Positions 11,870 through 21,941 of a DNA stretch of 64,000 nt are shown one piece after another. How positions within the stretch are numbered: position 1 is the stretch's first letter; every line of letters begins with the position of its first letter. The notes beneath the pieces are model-generated. The model saw only the letters and a program-made list of their open reading frames with translations. It did not search any database and was not told the DNA's origin. The translations under genes were made by a program, and so were the position numbers. The DNA comes from Limnomonas spitsbergensis. Taxonomy: Eukaryota > Chlorophyta > Chlorophyceae > Chlamydomonadales. The stretch covers positions 310,001 to 374,000 of the forward strand of contig JAYJMM010000004.1 of NCBI GenBank assembly GCA_037349105.1. The letters run 5' to 3'.

Positions 11870-12510
11870 GTAGACAGAGATATTGGAGTTTGGGAGCCGC
11901 TTAGCAGCGCAGCGCCGGTTATCAACACATACTTGCATGTGTGGCCCCGTTAGGATAGCGCTGAAGCGTGTCCAAGAATTCAAGTTCTTGGGCATCATTC
12001 AGCACCATAGCGTGACGGACGGTACTGCCAACGGTGTTGGGCAAGGGGAGATGGCGACCATGTGGAGGATGCGCTGCATGCTTCCAATGCCCTAGCGTGA
12101 AGGAGAGGCTTAGTGACAGAGGTTGGGCAGGCCCCCCGGAGGGCGCCAAAGACTTTCAACAGTTGTACCGGGGCAGGCTTGGATGGGAGGCTCTGACTTT
12201 TGTTGAGGAAGCACGGTAGTACGCTTTGTTGAGGCCTAAATATGTTGTTTTTTTGCCTTCTTGGGGAATAGGTTTGAGAGGCGCAAGATACTTCGGGCTG
12301 CCTTTTCCTTTTGGGATGGTATTTCTTTCTCCTTTGTGTTCTTTTCCTTCTTTGCCTCTTACTTTAAGTTTCTTTTTTCCAACGGGACGGTCGGGCGCCC
12401 TCGCGGCCGAGCCTTTTTGAGCAGGGCCCAGAGGTGTAATGTCATTGACTTAGTCAACGACTTTGCACCTCTGGGCCTAGCTCAAAAAGGCCCGGCTGCA
12501 TGGACGCCCA
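11870..12510 (+). mobile_element. Decayed 3' fragment of a non-LTR (LINE-type) retrotransposon
   Basis: A broken frame reads LEFGSRLAAQRR, then LKRVQEFKFLGIIQH, the end of a reverse transcriptase domain as found in LINEs. After a jump it resumes near the zinc-knuckle-like end (CFQCPSVKERL and QLYRGRLGWEALTFV). A near-homologous but longer copy lies at 43200-44700 and a reversed copy at 27180-27910. Deletions and frameshifts make it non-functional. It sits in an intron or spacer of the NPC1-like gene. Confidence 0.75.
12411..12493. repeat. Imperfect inverted repeat made of two opposed retroelement ends
   Basis: Left arm 12411-12449 and right arm about 12454-12493 are reverse complements over roughly 40 bases (GCCCAGAGGTGTAATGTCAT against CTTTGCACCTCTGGGC) with a handful of mismatches and a loop of only a few bases. 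Transcribed, it would form a strong hairpin. Confidence 0.7.
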
Positions 12511-12554
12511 TTCCGCCTAAATGTTTCACAGTCTATATTTCAGTTTAAAACAGT

Positions 12555-12720
12555 GCAAAACCGCTGGGCCCTGCTGAACGCTCGGCCACGTGGGGCTGCT
12601 AGGGAATGACTAGGCTCATTTCCAGCTACCATGCACAGCCTGGGCCATGGTGCAGCCACGCTATCCTCCTTTGTGAGGGGGCAGGAACATGGAACCCGGC
12701 GCTCTAGTCGGGGGGAGAGA
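12555..12720 (+). mobile_element. Dispersed element end (GGGCCCTGCTGAACGCTCGG family)
   Basis: The block from GGGCCCTGCTGAACGCTCGG through a CTACCATGCACAGCCTG motif to GGCAGGAACAT is shared with 42800-42935. Its first 45 bases are also shared with 38629-38675. It follows the retroelement fragment here but precedes it at 42.8 kb, so it probably belongs to the same or a nested element. Confidence 0.6.
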
Positions 12721-14909
12721 GAAGATCGTGTGGCGGATTCGATCCCTCAACCTCTGGTCTACATTTCAGTGAGATCGGCGCTTTCCTGCCAGGCTGGGGA
12801 ATGGGACTGGTACCCAGGGCCAGTACCTGCATACTTACTTGAACACCTGTAACCTATTTGATTCGGTAACTCCGCTTTTGTGTATCCATCGGACGGATGG
12901 TCGTTGTATGGGCGCAAACTTTGTATTCTTCAGTGCTTGAGGATGCCTTGCCACTGCACGATTCTGCCCGTCTTCCTGGTACTCCAAGTGACAGCCTTCG
13001 TTGGCTAAGCTAGGGGCTTTGGATTACCGCTTTGGACTGCTATCACTGCTATCTTTGGGCTATCAGTTCCAATAAAAGGGAAGGGTTAGGTAGCAATGAA
13101 GGGTTAGGGATAGTTGGGCACAAACCCCAATTTATTGTCCCATAGAAACAGGCCAGGATTACCTTCCAACTCCGTCTTTAGTGAGTTTCAGAAAGCTTAT
13201 GATGCCGGTATGAAAAACCAGAGTCGGTCTGTTTAAGGATGCCTAAGTCATGCTTTCCTTGGGCTGTGTGTGGCGAGGTGTGTGGTACATTATATATTTT
13301 TATGACATCATGGGCAACGTCATGGGCAGTGGATGAACCCTGCCTTTGCAAACGGTAGCTGAAGCAGTGGGCCAGTGTTCGGCCTGAGTGTCACATTGAT
13401 CGGCCTGATTGTCAAACTGTGACAGAACTGCTGTTATCTGCAAGGTTTCCAATTTCAGGCCAGAGTTCCAAATGCTGGAAAGATTAAAACCCCGAATCCA
13501 CAAAAAGGAATGTGAGGCGCAATGCAGCGTGGGCGTCACCAGGGATGGCACTTGGTGATCAGGCATTCCATATTTCCATAAGCATACAAGGGATTCTTTG
13601 TGGATGCCAGAGCATGAAGTGTCATACCGTAATGGTTCATTCTTCAGGCGATTTGCAATCATATGATCTTGTGACTTCATCAAATGCCCACCGTCCGTGA
13701 TCGTGTCTCGCTCCCCTCATTTTCTTGATTTCGGAAGTATGAACAAACCCTGATGTGTAGACGCGCGTTGTTGTCCGCACTGTTGCAACAGCTGTTGTCT
13801 GGCCGGGGAGGCAGTATAGTTTGAGAAAGAATTAAAGATACGTACTGGGTTGCCTGCAGTTTATGTTACGCCTTGTCCCTGTGATAGGACAGGCTAACAA
13901 CATTTTGTTGGAGTTGGCAGTTGAAGCTAGAAGGTGCGAGTTCGCTACCTCTCTCCTCATATGCTTATTATATGCAACTGTAATCAAAATTGCAGTCCAG
14001 CGAACGCTTTTGCCTCGGGGAAACCGCTTCGACTTGACTGCTGCAGGCGATGGGTCAACCCACTCCTTGCAAATCCAGTAGAAGAGATGCCAATTGGTGG
14101 GCCCCACTGAACAATGCATACCGCGAGCAAATCGAGCTGCTCGGGAGCAAGCCAGATCGTTCTTGGCTGGAGAGGTAGGAACGGACGAACGCATGCCTCC
14201 TATGTGCGCCACAATTGCTTCTGTAATTTGCTCTTTTCAATTTTCGTACGCTGATGTGTCTGGATCAATGTACTCCTCCCTCAACTGTGAAGCTGGTTTG
14301 AATCGAACGGCAAAGCGACTTGGCCGGTAGGGACTGAGCCATCAATTCAGCAGGCGTGGGACCACTGCAAGTGCCTACGGACACTGGGACAGGTGCGAAG
14401 CGTTTTGGTGGCTGTTGCCGCTTTCGACCAGTTGGGATATCGCCTGCCTCTTGCGTGGCAGGCGCATGGACATGACACGGTCACTCTCCGAAGTGAAGCT
14501 GCACCGATGCTCCTGCATCGGGCTCCACCGGCTTTTCGAATTAGAGTCCCACGAAATCAAATGCACACCATTTCAAGCACTCTCCCAAGCACTCTTAATG
14601 TCCATATGAAAAATGTCAAGGGGCCCACCAAATGCAGCTGCCTCTCCCATCTGCCTCTCCCAGGTACTTGCACCCAACATTCCCTTCCAACCTCCTCCTG
14701 TCCTGTAAACCCAACCTTCTTTCCTCCTCAACTCCAGGTCCCTGTCCCAAGGGGAAAATTTATGACCTCCCATCCTCCCTCTTTCCTCCTGTCCTATCAG
14801 CCCAACCCTCCTGTCCCATCAGCCCAACCCAGCCCAGCCCAACACGCTCAACCAATACCCATCTTTCCTCCCCAACCGCCTCTCCAACCCCTTCTGCCAC
14901 GGTGCGCAG
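12721..14909. other. Intron or spacer with no recognised feature
   Basis: This AT-richer stretch contains only short unsupported frames on both strands. It lies between the last NPC1 helix exon and the first tail exon. Pyrimidine-rich CCCAACC/TCCTCC DNA precedes the acceptor at 14908-14909. Confidence 0.5.
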
Positions 14910-17900
14910 GCACGCGACTACTTCCGGCAGTATCGGGCGAGGAAGAAGGAAGCTGAGCGTGTGGATGACCGCCAAGCCCCCACAGACCGCGCGCCAGCGG
15001 GGCCGGACAGCGGCGAGGGCGTCGTCCGCTCAAGAAAGAGACCTTCCTACGACCCAGAAACCGACTGGGATGCTGGCCTAGGTGGCGGTGCTTTGGGAAG
15101 GGAGCTTGATGATCGACGCCAGTTTCCCGCGCTAGCCGGTAAGCAGCTGGCACTTGCTTATTTATTTCAGTGTGTTTCACGTATATCACGGCGAGATGGC
15201 CTGCGGACAAGGTGGCCTGGTGCAGCAGGCCCTGCTGCTACAGCATGGCCATTCATTTGGTCCAGGCAGGAGGGATTTTGCTGCTGCAGGCCACTCCCGT
15301 GCATAGGCTGTGATGCGTCTTAATTTTTGGTGAAGCACTCTGAAAGAAACAGCAGACCGCAACATGTGCGAGCTGGACTACGAGACCTCAGACGTGATAC
15401 TGACCACCTTGATGTCTCCTGTTTCAGTTGTGACACCTCAGGATGGGCTCGTCATGTAGCTTGTCGAAGCACCTGGCACTTAGCGCCTAGCGTGCCGTCA
15501 ACTCCATGCTTGCCACCTGTCTGTCTGCTGTAGTGCTGTTTCAGAGAGATACACTTCAGGACAGGCGATGATGTAGCTGAATTGTCGGAGCACCCTAGAA
15601 TAAACAGATGTCTGGATCACCTGCGTGCTACGCCATGAGTGTTTTACTTCGCATACCCCCTGGGTTTGGATTTGTTGAAGATGAATTAAGTAGGCCTCCA
15701 TTCTTGCCACCTGTCTGTCTGCTGTGTTAGATATGAGGCTGCAGGATCGGCTGGACACGGAGAACGAAGACACGCAGTCCGAGGACCCCGACATCGGCCA
15801 GCCGCCAGCGGGAGACCGACACGTTCGCAGGTGAGCTTCATCACGCGCATGATGCACAAACCTGAACCAGCGCACACACCTTGAACCCCTGAAAGCCTTT
15901 CCCCATCAGGGGACTAACATCTGCGCAGGTGAGCTAGTGAGCTTCATGGTGCGTCTGATGTGCCACTTCCCAGCAGCAGCTGCCACGTTGTTAGGGTGCT
16001 ACAGCTACAGCCCGATATCCGTAAATTGCCAACAGGGGACTGACATGCCGACGTAACTGATGGACGATTAAGCCTCAGTTCAGTTACCTGCCCGCCTTTT
16101 TTGGGAGGCCTCATGCATGACGTACCATACTGCTTGGGGCGCGGGCTATCGGCAGGCCCAGGTTTGCACCCCATCGGGCATTTCTAGGGCGAAGGTGGTC
16201 TTGTGGCTAAATTTTTTAGAGACTAGACACAGCAGGCGCCAACACCCTGGGTCTGCATTTGTGTTTATTATGTCCAGACAATGCTCTCGTCAGCCTCTGT
16301 TGAGCTTCTGACTTGCTGCTGCAGCCACTCCCCCCCGCACCAATGGCCCCGGCGCCGTAGCGCCCCCACGGACAAGTGGCCTTCGGACGCTGAAGGCAGT
16401 TACTACGACGACCGCAGCGGCCGCGGCGGCCGAGCCCTGCTGCTGGGGAACAACCCCTCTGACGCTGGCGGCCGTGCCGGGCAGTCAGGGGGCTACAGCT
16501 ACCACAGCATCGATGACGACGCTGAGCTGGCGGCTGATGAGCGAGGCTTCCGGCTGAATAGCCGAAACCGGCCCTTACGCCACGGGCCGCGCCAGCGCCG
16601 TGCGAGCGAGGACGACCGGATGTACGACGGCGAAGTGTACGGCAGAGAACCCGCACCGCGAGCGGCCGTCAGCACGCAGGTAATGCCTATCATGACGGCA
16701 TGTCCGTGATGCTTGCCATGATAGAGTGCAGGTATCTTGCAGCACTTGCGGCAAATGCCCTGGAGAGGTGCATGCAAACAACGTTTCGGCAATGCTCTCT
16801 CCTCTCTCCATCCACATGCCTTTGTTTGCGAGTCTGTTTGTCTTGATTGTCGGGGGCATGCCGGCTATGCGTGCTATGACTGTTCCTTCCGTTGCGAGGC
16901 TGTTGACCTTGAATAACAGGCCGCACCAGCTCCCAAGTGGGATTGTGTTAAGCTCATTTGATACCCAATGCCCAAGACCATAATCCCCTTCACGTCTACA
17001 CTCTGCACCTCTGCACCCTGCACCCTACATGGCTACATGGCTACACCTATCGCAGCAATCTGGACAGCAGTATTTTTTTTTTCAAAAGTCCAACTTGATT
17101 TCCTACGAGCCAGCGGCATGGGCAGCCAGGATTCATAAGGGATTCGTGCATTTATTTAGGGGCCATTATTTTCTTAAGGGATTCGTGCATTTTTGTTTTG
17201 GATCTCTCAGAAGACACCTGGCCTCAAATTTCTTCTTCTTCCCTCCCCTTACCAGCTTGCCAGCCCCAACAATGCATGAGCCCTTTGAGATAAGTAACTG
17301 AGGAGCTCAAGGATGGCCCGTTGTCAAACCAGCTCAAAACGCAATACCGGTAACCAATATTGGTCGATGCACCTTAAATAACCTCTCTTGGTCGGTGCTT
17401 CTTTAATAAAGTATAGTATTAAAATAACTGTGCTCACTCCCTTGGTCTACTTGAATCTACAACTGCCTTTTTAGTGTGGATGACCATGGTTGCCCCTGCA
17501 GGGCTTGTACCGCCCAACGGTTTCTGTTCCTGGCCCCCAGCTTTCCTCCGGCCATCCACCCCCCGCACCCCCGCTGCAATGGCCGCAATCGGGTCTGACC
17601 GCTGGGCTGCCCTCCTTGGTCGGGAGCGGGGGCGGCAGCAGCGACGCGTCTCAGAGCAAGTCCAGCCTGGCAGCCTCCCTGGCTGCGCAGCAGCAGGTGC
17701 TGCTCCTGCAGCTGCAGTCCCTGCAGCAGCAACAGATGCAGCTGCAGCAGCAAGAGCAGCAGGAGCAGCTGCAGCAGCAGAGGCTCAACGGGCTGCTTGG
17801 AAATACATCGGTGCCGGCTGGCGCAGGATCCAGCCACGATCTCAGCTGCCTGTCGCCCCAGCAGCAGGCGCAGCTGCTGTCACTCCTGAACCAGAGCAGC

Positions 17901-19124
17901 AGCGGCGGAGCCCCGCTGACACTGCTGAGTCAGAGCGGAGGTGGAGCGCCTCTGTCGCTGCTGAACCCGGGCGGTGGCGGGACTCCACTGTCGCTGTGGC
18001 TGAGCGGGGGCGGAGCCGGGGGCCTGGGTTCAGCCCTAGGTATGAGCAATGGATCGCACCTGGGCAGCAGCACCGGAGGGTTAGGCATGGGCGGGGGTGG
18101 AGGCCTGGGTCTCAGCGGGGGAGGAGGCACGCTGAACGGCTTTGGGCAGGCTGGAGGGCGTCTGAGTCTTGGCGGGGGAGGGACACTCAGCGGGGGCGGC
18201 TTGGGCCAGACTGGGGGCGCCTCGGGAGGCATGGTGTACAACCCGCTTGTGCTGATGCAGCAGCCGGGTGGATTCGGCGGCGCCCAAGGGTACCTGCTCC
18301 AGCAGGGCTTGTCGTTCCCTGCGCAGCAGCAGCAGCAGGTAGACCTCAGCAGGCTGTTTACCGAGGCAACCAAGTTTGAGGGCAGCGGCGGGAAGGGGGA
18401 GGACGCCGGGGCTGCTAGGCCGGCGCGGGGGCTCAGTCTGGCGCCTGAACGTGTGCATGCTGGGGCAGATGGCCAGGGGTGGGGATCGCCGGTGCACCCG
18501 CCGAACCTGCTGTTGCAGAGCCTGATTGCCGCTGCGGCGTGCAGGAACGCGGCGGCCTTGCAGCAGAAGGAGCAGCAGGAGGAGCAGCAGGAGCAGATGC
18601 TGCTGATCGAGAGGCAGGCCTGTTTGTTGAGGAGCGGAGGCGGTGGCGGCGGGGTGGGGCAGGCGACGCCCAGGAGGTGGAGCGGACTGGACGTGTCGAA
18701 CGTGGCCCCGCCGCCGCCGGGTGGGCGTTTGGAGGAGATGCACGGGCAGCAGGCTCGGAAGCAGAGCCGGAGGATGCAGGACCCCATGAAGGAGGATACA
18801 GAGGCGAATCATGCTCCACGGGGAGGAGGCGCGGCGGAGGGCGGGCCTCAGGTTTTGCTCGGGCTTGGTTTGACGGGTGGGGAGCCGGGCCAGGAGCCTG
18901 GGGCAAAGCTGCCCCACCCTCCAGGGTGGGGCCTGGCGGGTGGCAAGGGCGTGCTGATGCTGGGTGATGGCCTTGTGTCGATCCAGGCCTCTCGGGGGGG
19001 CCGGGCGGTGGACGCAGGCGCGGGCGCTCTGCAGCACGGGAAGGAGTTGAGACCTGGGCCGATGGACAACCTGAGCGCACTCACTGCTGCCGCACATGTA
19101 GTCGGTGGGGCGTCCGGCAGGTAG
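14910..19124 (+). CDS. Low-complexity Q/G-rich C-terminal tail, probably of the NPC1-like protein (four exons)
   Basis: Exons 14910-15138, 15731-15830, 16325-16679 and 17502-19124 join without a phase conflict (1, 2, 0) into 768 codons plus the TAG at 19122-19124. The first exon is charged (ARDYFRQYRARKKEAER) and would follow IGP of the last NPC1 helix in phase 0. The middle exons are acidic and serine/arginine rich (SYDPETDWDAG, YSYHSIDDDAELAADERG). The last exon is dominated by glutamine runs around 17690-17790, glycine-rich stretches at 17930-18230 and more glutamine and glutamate at 18560-18610. No enzyme domain is visible. A long cytosolic extension after the last helix is the simplest reading because no start codon or promoter is apparent between 10880 and 14910. 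A separate gene whose 5' exon I missed is the alternative. That the exons are coding is likely; the fusion is inferred. Confidence 0.6.
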
Positions 19125-21941
19125 AGGGGTGCATGTCACACATTGTACTCTAGGGTGCTACAGCTAACAGCTACTAGCAGGGCTTAGTACAGCAGGCCCT
19201 GTTGCTCAGAATGCCAACAGCCGTAGGCCGGTCAATGTTTGGTCCTGATCGGCTGAGTGGGGACCACCTAGCAGCCTGCCATTGGTGTTCTGGTGTGTCC
19301 TGAAGTAAACACTGGTGCGGTGCGCCCTTGCTCAGGTCAGGGAGGCAAAAGTGTTTTGTATGCGTTGGTCTTTAATGCCGTATTGCCGTTAGCTACGTTG
19401 GTCTTTTATGCCGTTACTCGGTGCTCTGAGACCCTTTTTCGAAATAATGGCACCTTGTATTTCATGTCGCTATGTGGTTGAGCTATCGCCCTGTAGGACA
19501 GCCTGGGGCTGAATAAGCCATGCTAGGCTTGAAAACATTGTCATGATTGGGCTGAATAAGCCATATCGAAGATTCGAAGACATTGTTTACGATTGGCTCT
19601 GATTATTCTGGTATTTTGTCGGCAGGACTGCTATTTTCAGTTTTTTGTGTCAAGCAGCCGAAAAATCCAGAGCAGGATCAGCGGAACACGCGCATGCCTC
19701 TGGCATTGGAAACGTTCATACGTTGCATGTTCTTACTACTTCATCCAGCTGGGCTTTTTACTTTTTCTCTTCCTTCAGAAGCTGATGACGAGCCCCACTT
19801 CCCTTGTAGGCGTTTACTTCATGTACAGCAACAACATCGGACTCAATACTCATTGATTGATTACCGGTACTCACGTATTTTCTTTGTATCTTCCTGTCCA
19901 AATGTAAAACGCTGGTACGTCCGCTTTGAATACCCGGTATGCACTTCACTGACATCCAGGGCGCAGCCAGGCCTGTGTCACGGGTTCCTTACACATGATT
20001 GCCAGAACAGTGACCTTGCTCTAGCAACGGGTGCAGGCTATGGGCCGTTGAACTCTTTGGCAGCGCTGCAGCGGGTTAATGACGTTACACACTGCTAAAC
20101 TCAGGCGTTGGCAGCTGCTGATGGAGAGGCACATCGTGATGTCCTATGCTATATATGGGTTCCGACGTGGGGTAGTTTTTCTGACCTAGATATAACTTCT
20201 TGCGCATAAAATTTGCAGCCGTGTGAGTCCTCGTCGGTTGTCTGCCCTTCATGCTCCCCAAACTTGCCTTTTCATTCTCCGCTGACGACGAGGAATGCAT
20301 GTGCACCCGGGCTGCTTTGGGTGATAATGTTTCAGCTTTCTTTTAAATGAGGGGGGAAAGGTTGGGCGGCCAGGCAGCCTCACACTTTGTTGACGCCAAA
20401 CAAAATAAGCTGTCTTGAACATTGTGTCAAGTTCATCTCGCGCCGTACAATATCTCGCTGACCTGTTCGGTTGACCAATCCTTAGTTGGTCAAATTGTCT
20501 CCTCGGCACTTTATGGGGTCATGGGCATTTGGGAAGATGAGCATTTGAGAAGATAGAGCAACATTCCGATCCGCAGCTCGGACTTCCGGACTGTTTCATT
20601 TCTCCACCTCCAGGATGCGGCCTTCATGATGCGGCCACCTACAAAGGCAATGGCAACCTACTGCAGCCTTCAGTACTTTTTGTCTATCGGAGTGGCTTGC
20701 AGCCATAGGTAAGACAGACGCCTGCAGATCTGCGACATAAACATTTCCCAACGGTGACAGGGCGGAGGAAAGATGGAGAGCCCGCCCAAGCGTGCGTATA
20801 GAAAAACCAATAGGTACTTACAATAATGAATGTACTCTCATCATTGTTTAGTGCTAGCGTAGTAAAAATGCGGCAACTCTGGGGAGACGGACGAATAAAT
20901 GGCAGTTGCAAATTTGAAATTTGAAATTACGCCAACTTACTTGTGTCTTAAGGTATTTTCTGTCAAGTCGTTTATCTATGTCAGTCTTGGCTTGCTCGCA
21001 TCTGACACGACGTATGCCTACCTCAATATGCCGTCCAGTTGCAAGAAACACGGTAGGTGTTGCATTGTTTGTGGAAGAGAAGGGCTGCTCTAGCCACCTG
21101 GAGGCCAGACACGTTTTCGTCTTCATAGGCCTAGTGATGCCTGCCCAGAAGCCTGCCAATCGTAGTATATCGATTGCGCACACTGAATTGAACATGGCCA
21201 ATACCGCATGGCCATGCACTTTCGCGCACCTGTTTGCAGTAATCTCCGCTGTTTGCAGGTGTTCGCAGTGTAATTACCGCGTGTGACTCATGCGGGTCAT
21301 GCCCGCACTGGGTCATGCAGTAAAAAAACGGACATACATTTTTCTTAGGGTTCTTAGGGTTTTAGGCAGGATATAGCAACAGATGACACAGATCTGCATC
21401 ACTACGCACCAGGTACTCCAGTGGCACGAGCCGACTTGCCAAGCGACTCAGGTGAGAGTTTGCATCAATGCGCATATGGGATTTTTCGACCCCCGGCGAA
21501 ATTGTTGCACATCCCGTTACCTGGAAGCCACTGCCCCAGCGGGCGATCGACCTGACAGGTCATCACTTTCGACCAACGGATGATGCGTGCGTGTGTGCTA
21601 AATCGCGTTATTAATTGTGCCCAATCGTCCATGCTAGCATTTTTTGAAGGGATGATATGCTGGTGCATCGTACATTTGTCATGCCCTGACTTTCTGACGT
21701 CGATAACAACGTCCATGGTTACACGGTCAGTTGTCGCAACACGTTCTCCGAGTCTGACACATCTCTCTGTCTTTCTATCTTCATCGCTCCCAAAGTAGCT
21801 GCATTTCTGAGTATACCAGGCTGTGCTTTGTTACAGAGATCTTCTGTTTTATCGCCATCGATAGTTAAATAAAAACGCGAAAATAAGCTCACATGCCGTA
21901 CATGTGTCTCTGACTATTACAACTACCTGCCCGCCCGCAGA
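19125..21941. other. Intergenic stretch; a few weak exon-like segments only
   Basis: The spacer separates the NPC1-like tail and the pherophorin. Three short segments have exon-like borders: about 19792-19850 (KLMTSPTSLVGVYFMYSNNI), 20613-20709 ending ACSHR/GTAAGA, and 20952-21050 (KSFIYVSLGLLASDTTYAYL). The last faintly resembles a nucleotide-sugar transporter helix, but junction phases do not agree. I see no confident gene here. Confidence 0.4.
19138..19292 (+). mobile_element. Copy of the dispersed GC-rich 'GGTGCTACAGCTA...CCGGTCAA' element
   Basis: It begins AGGGTGCTACAGCTA, contains GCAGGCCCTGTTGCT and GTAGGCCGGTCAATGTTTGG, and ends near a CAGCC box. This is the same order of blocks as in the clearer copies at 35107 and 35643. 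Confidence 0.55.

Noticed and set aside
13832..14240. 126-codon minus-strand frame
   Set aside because: AT-rich, no similarity and no neighbouring exons.
17457..19139. Long minus-strand and alternative-frame open frames opposite the NPC1 tail exon
   Set aside because: Shadow frames arising from GC-rich Q/G codons; no splice or family support.
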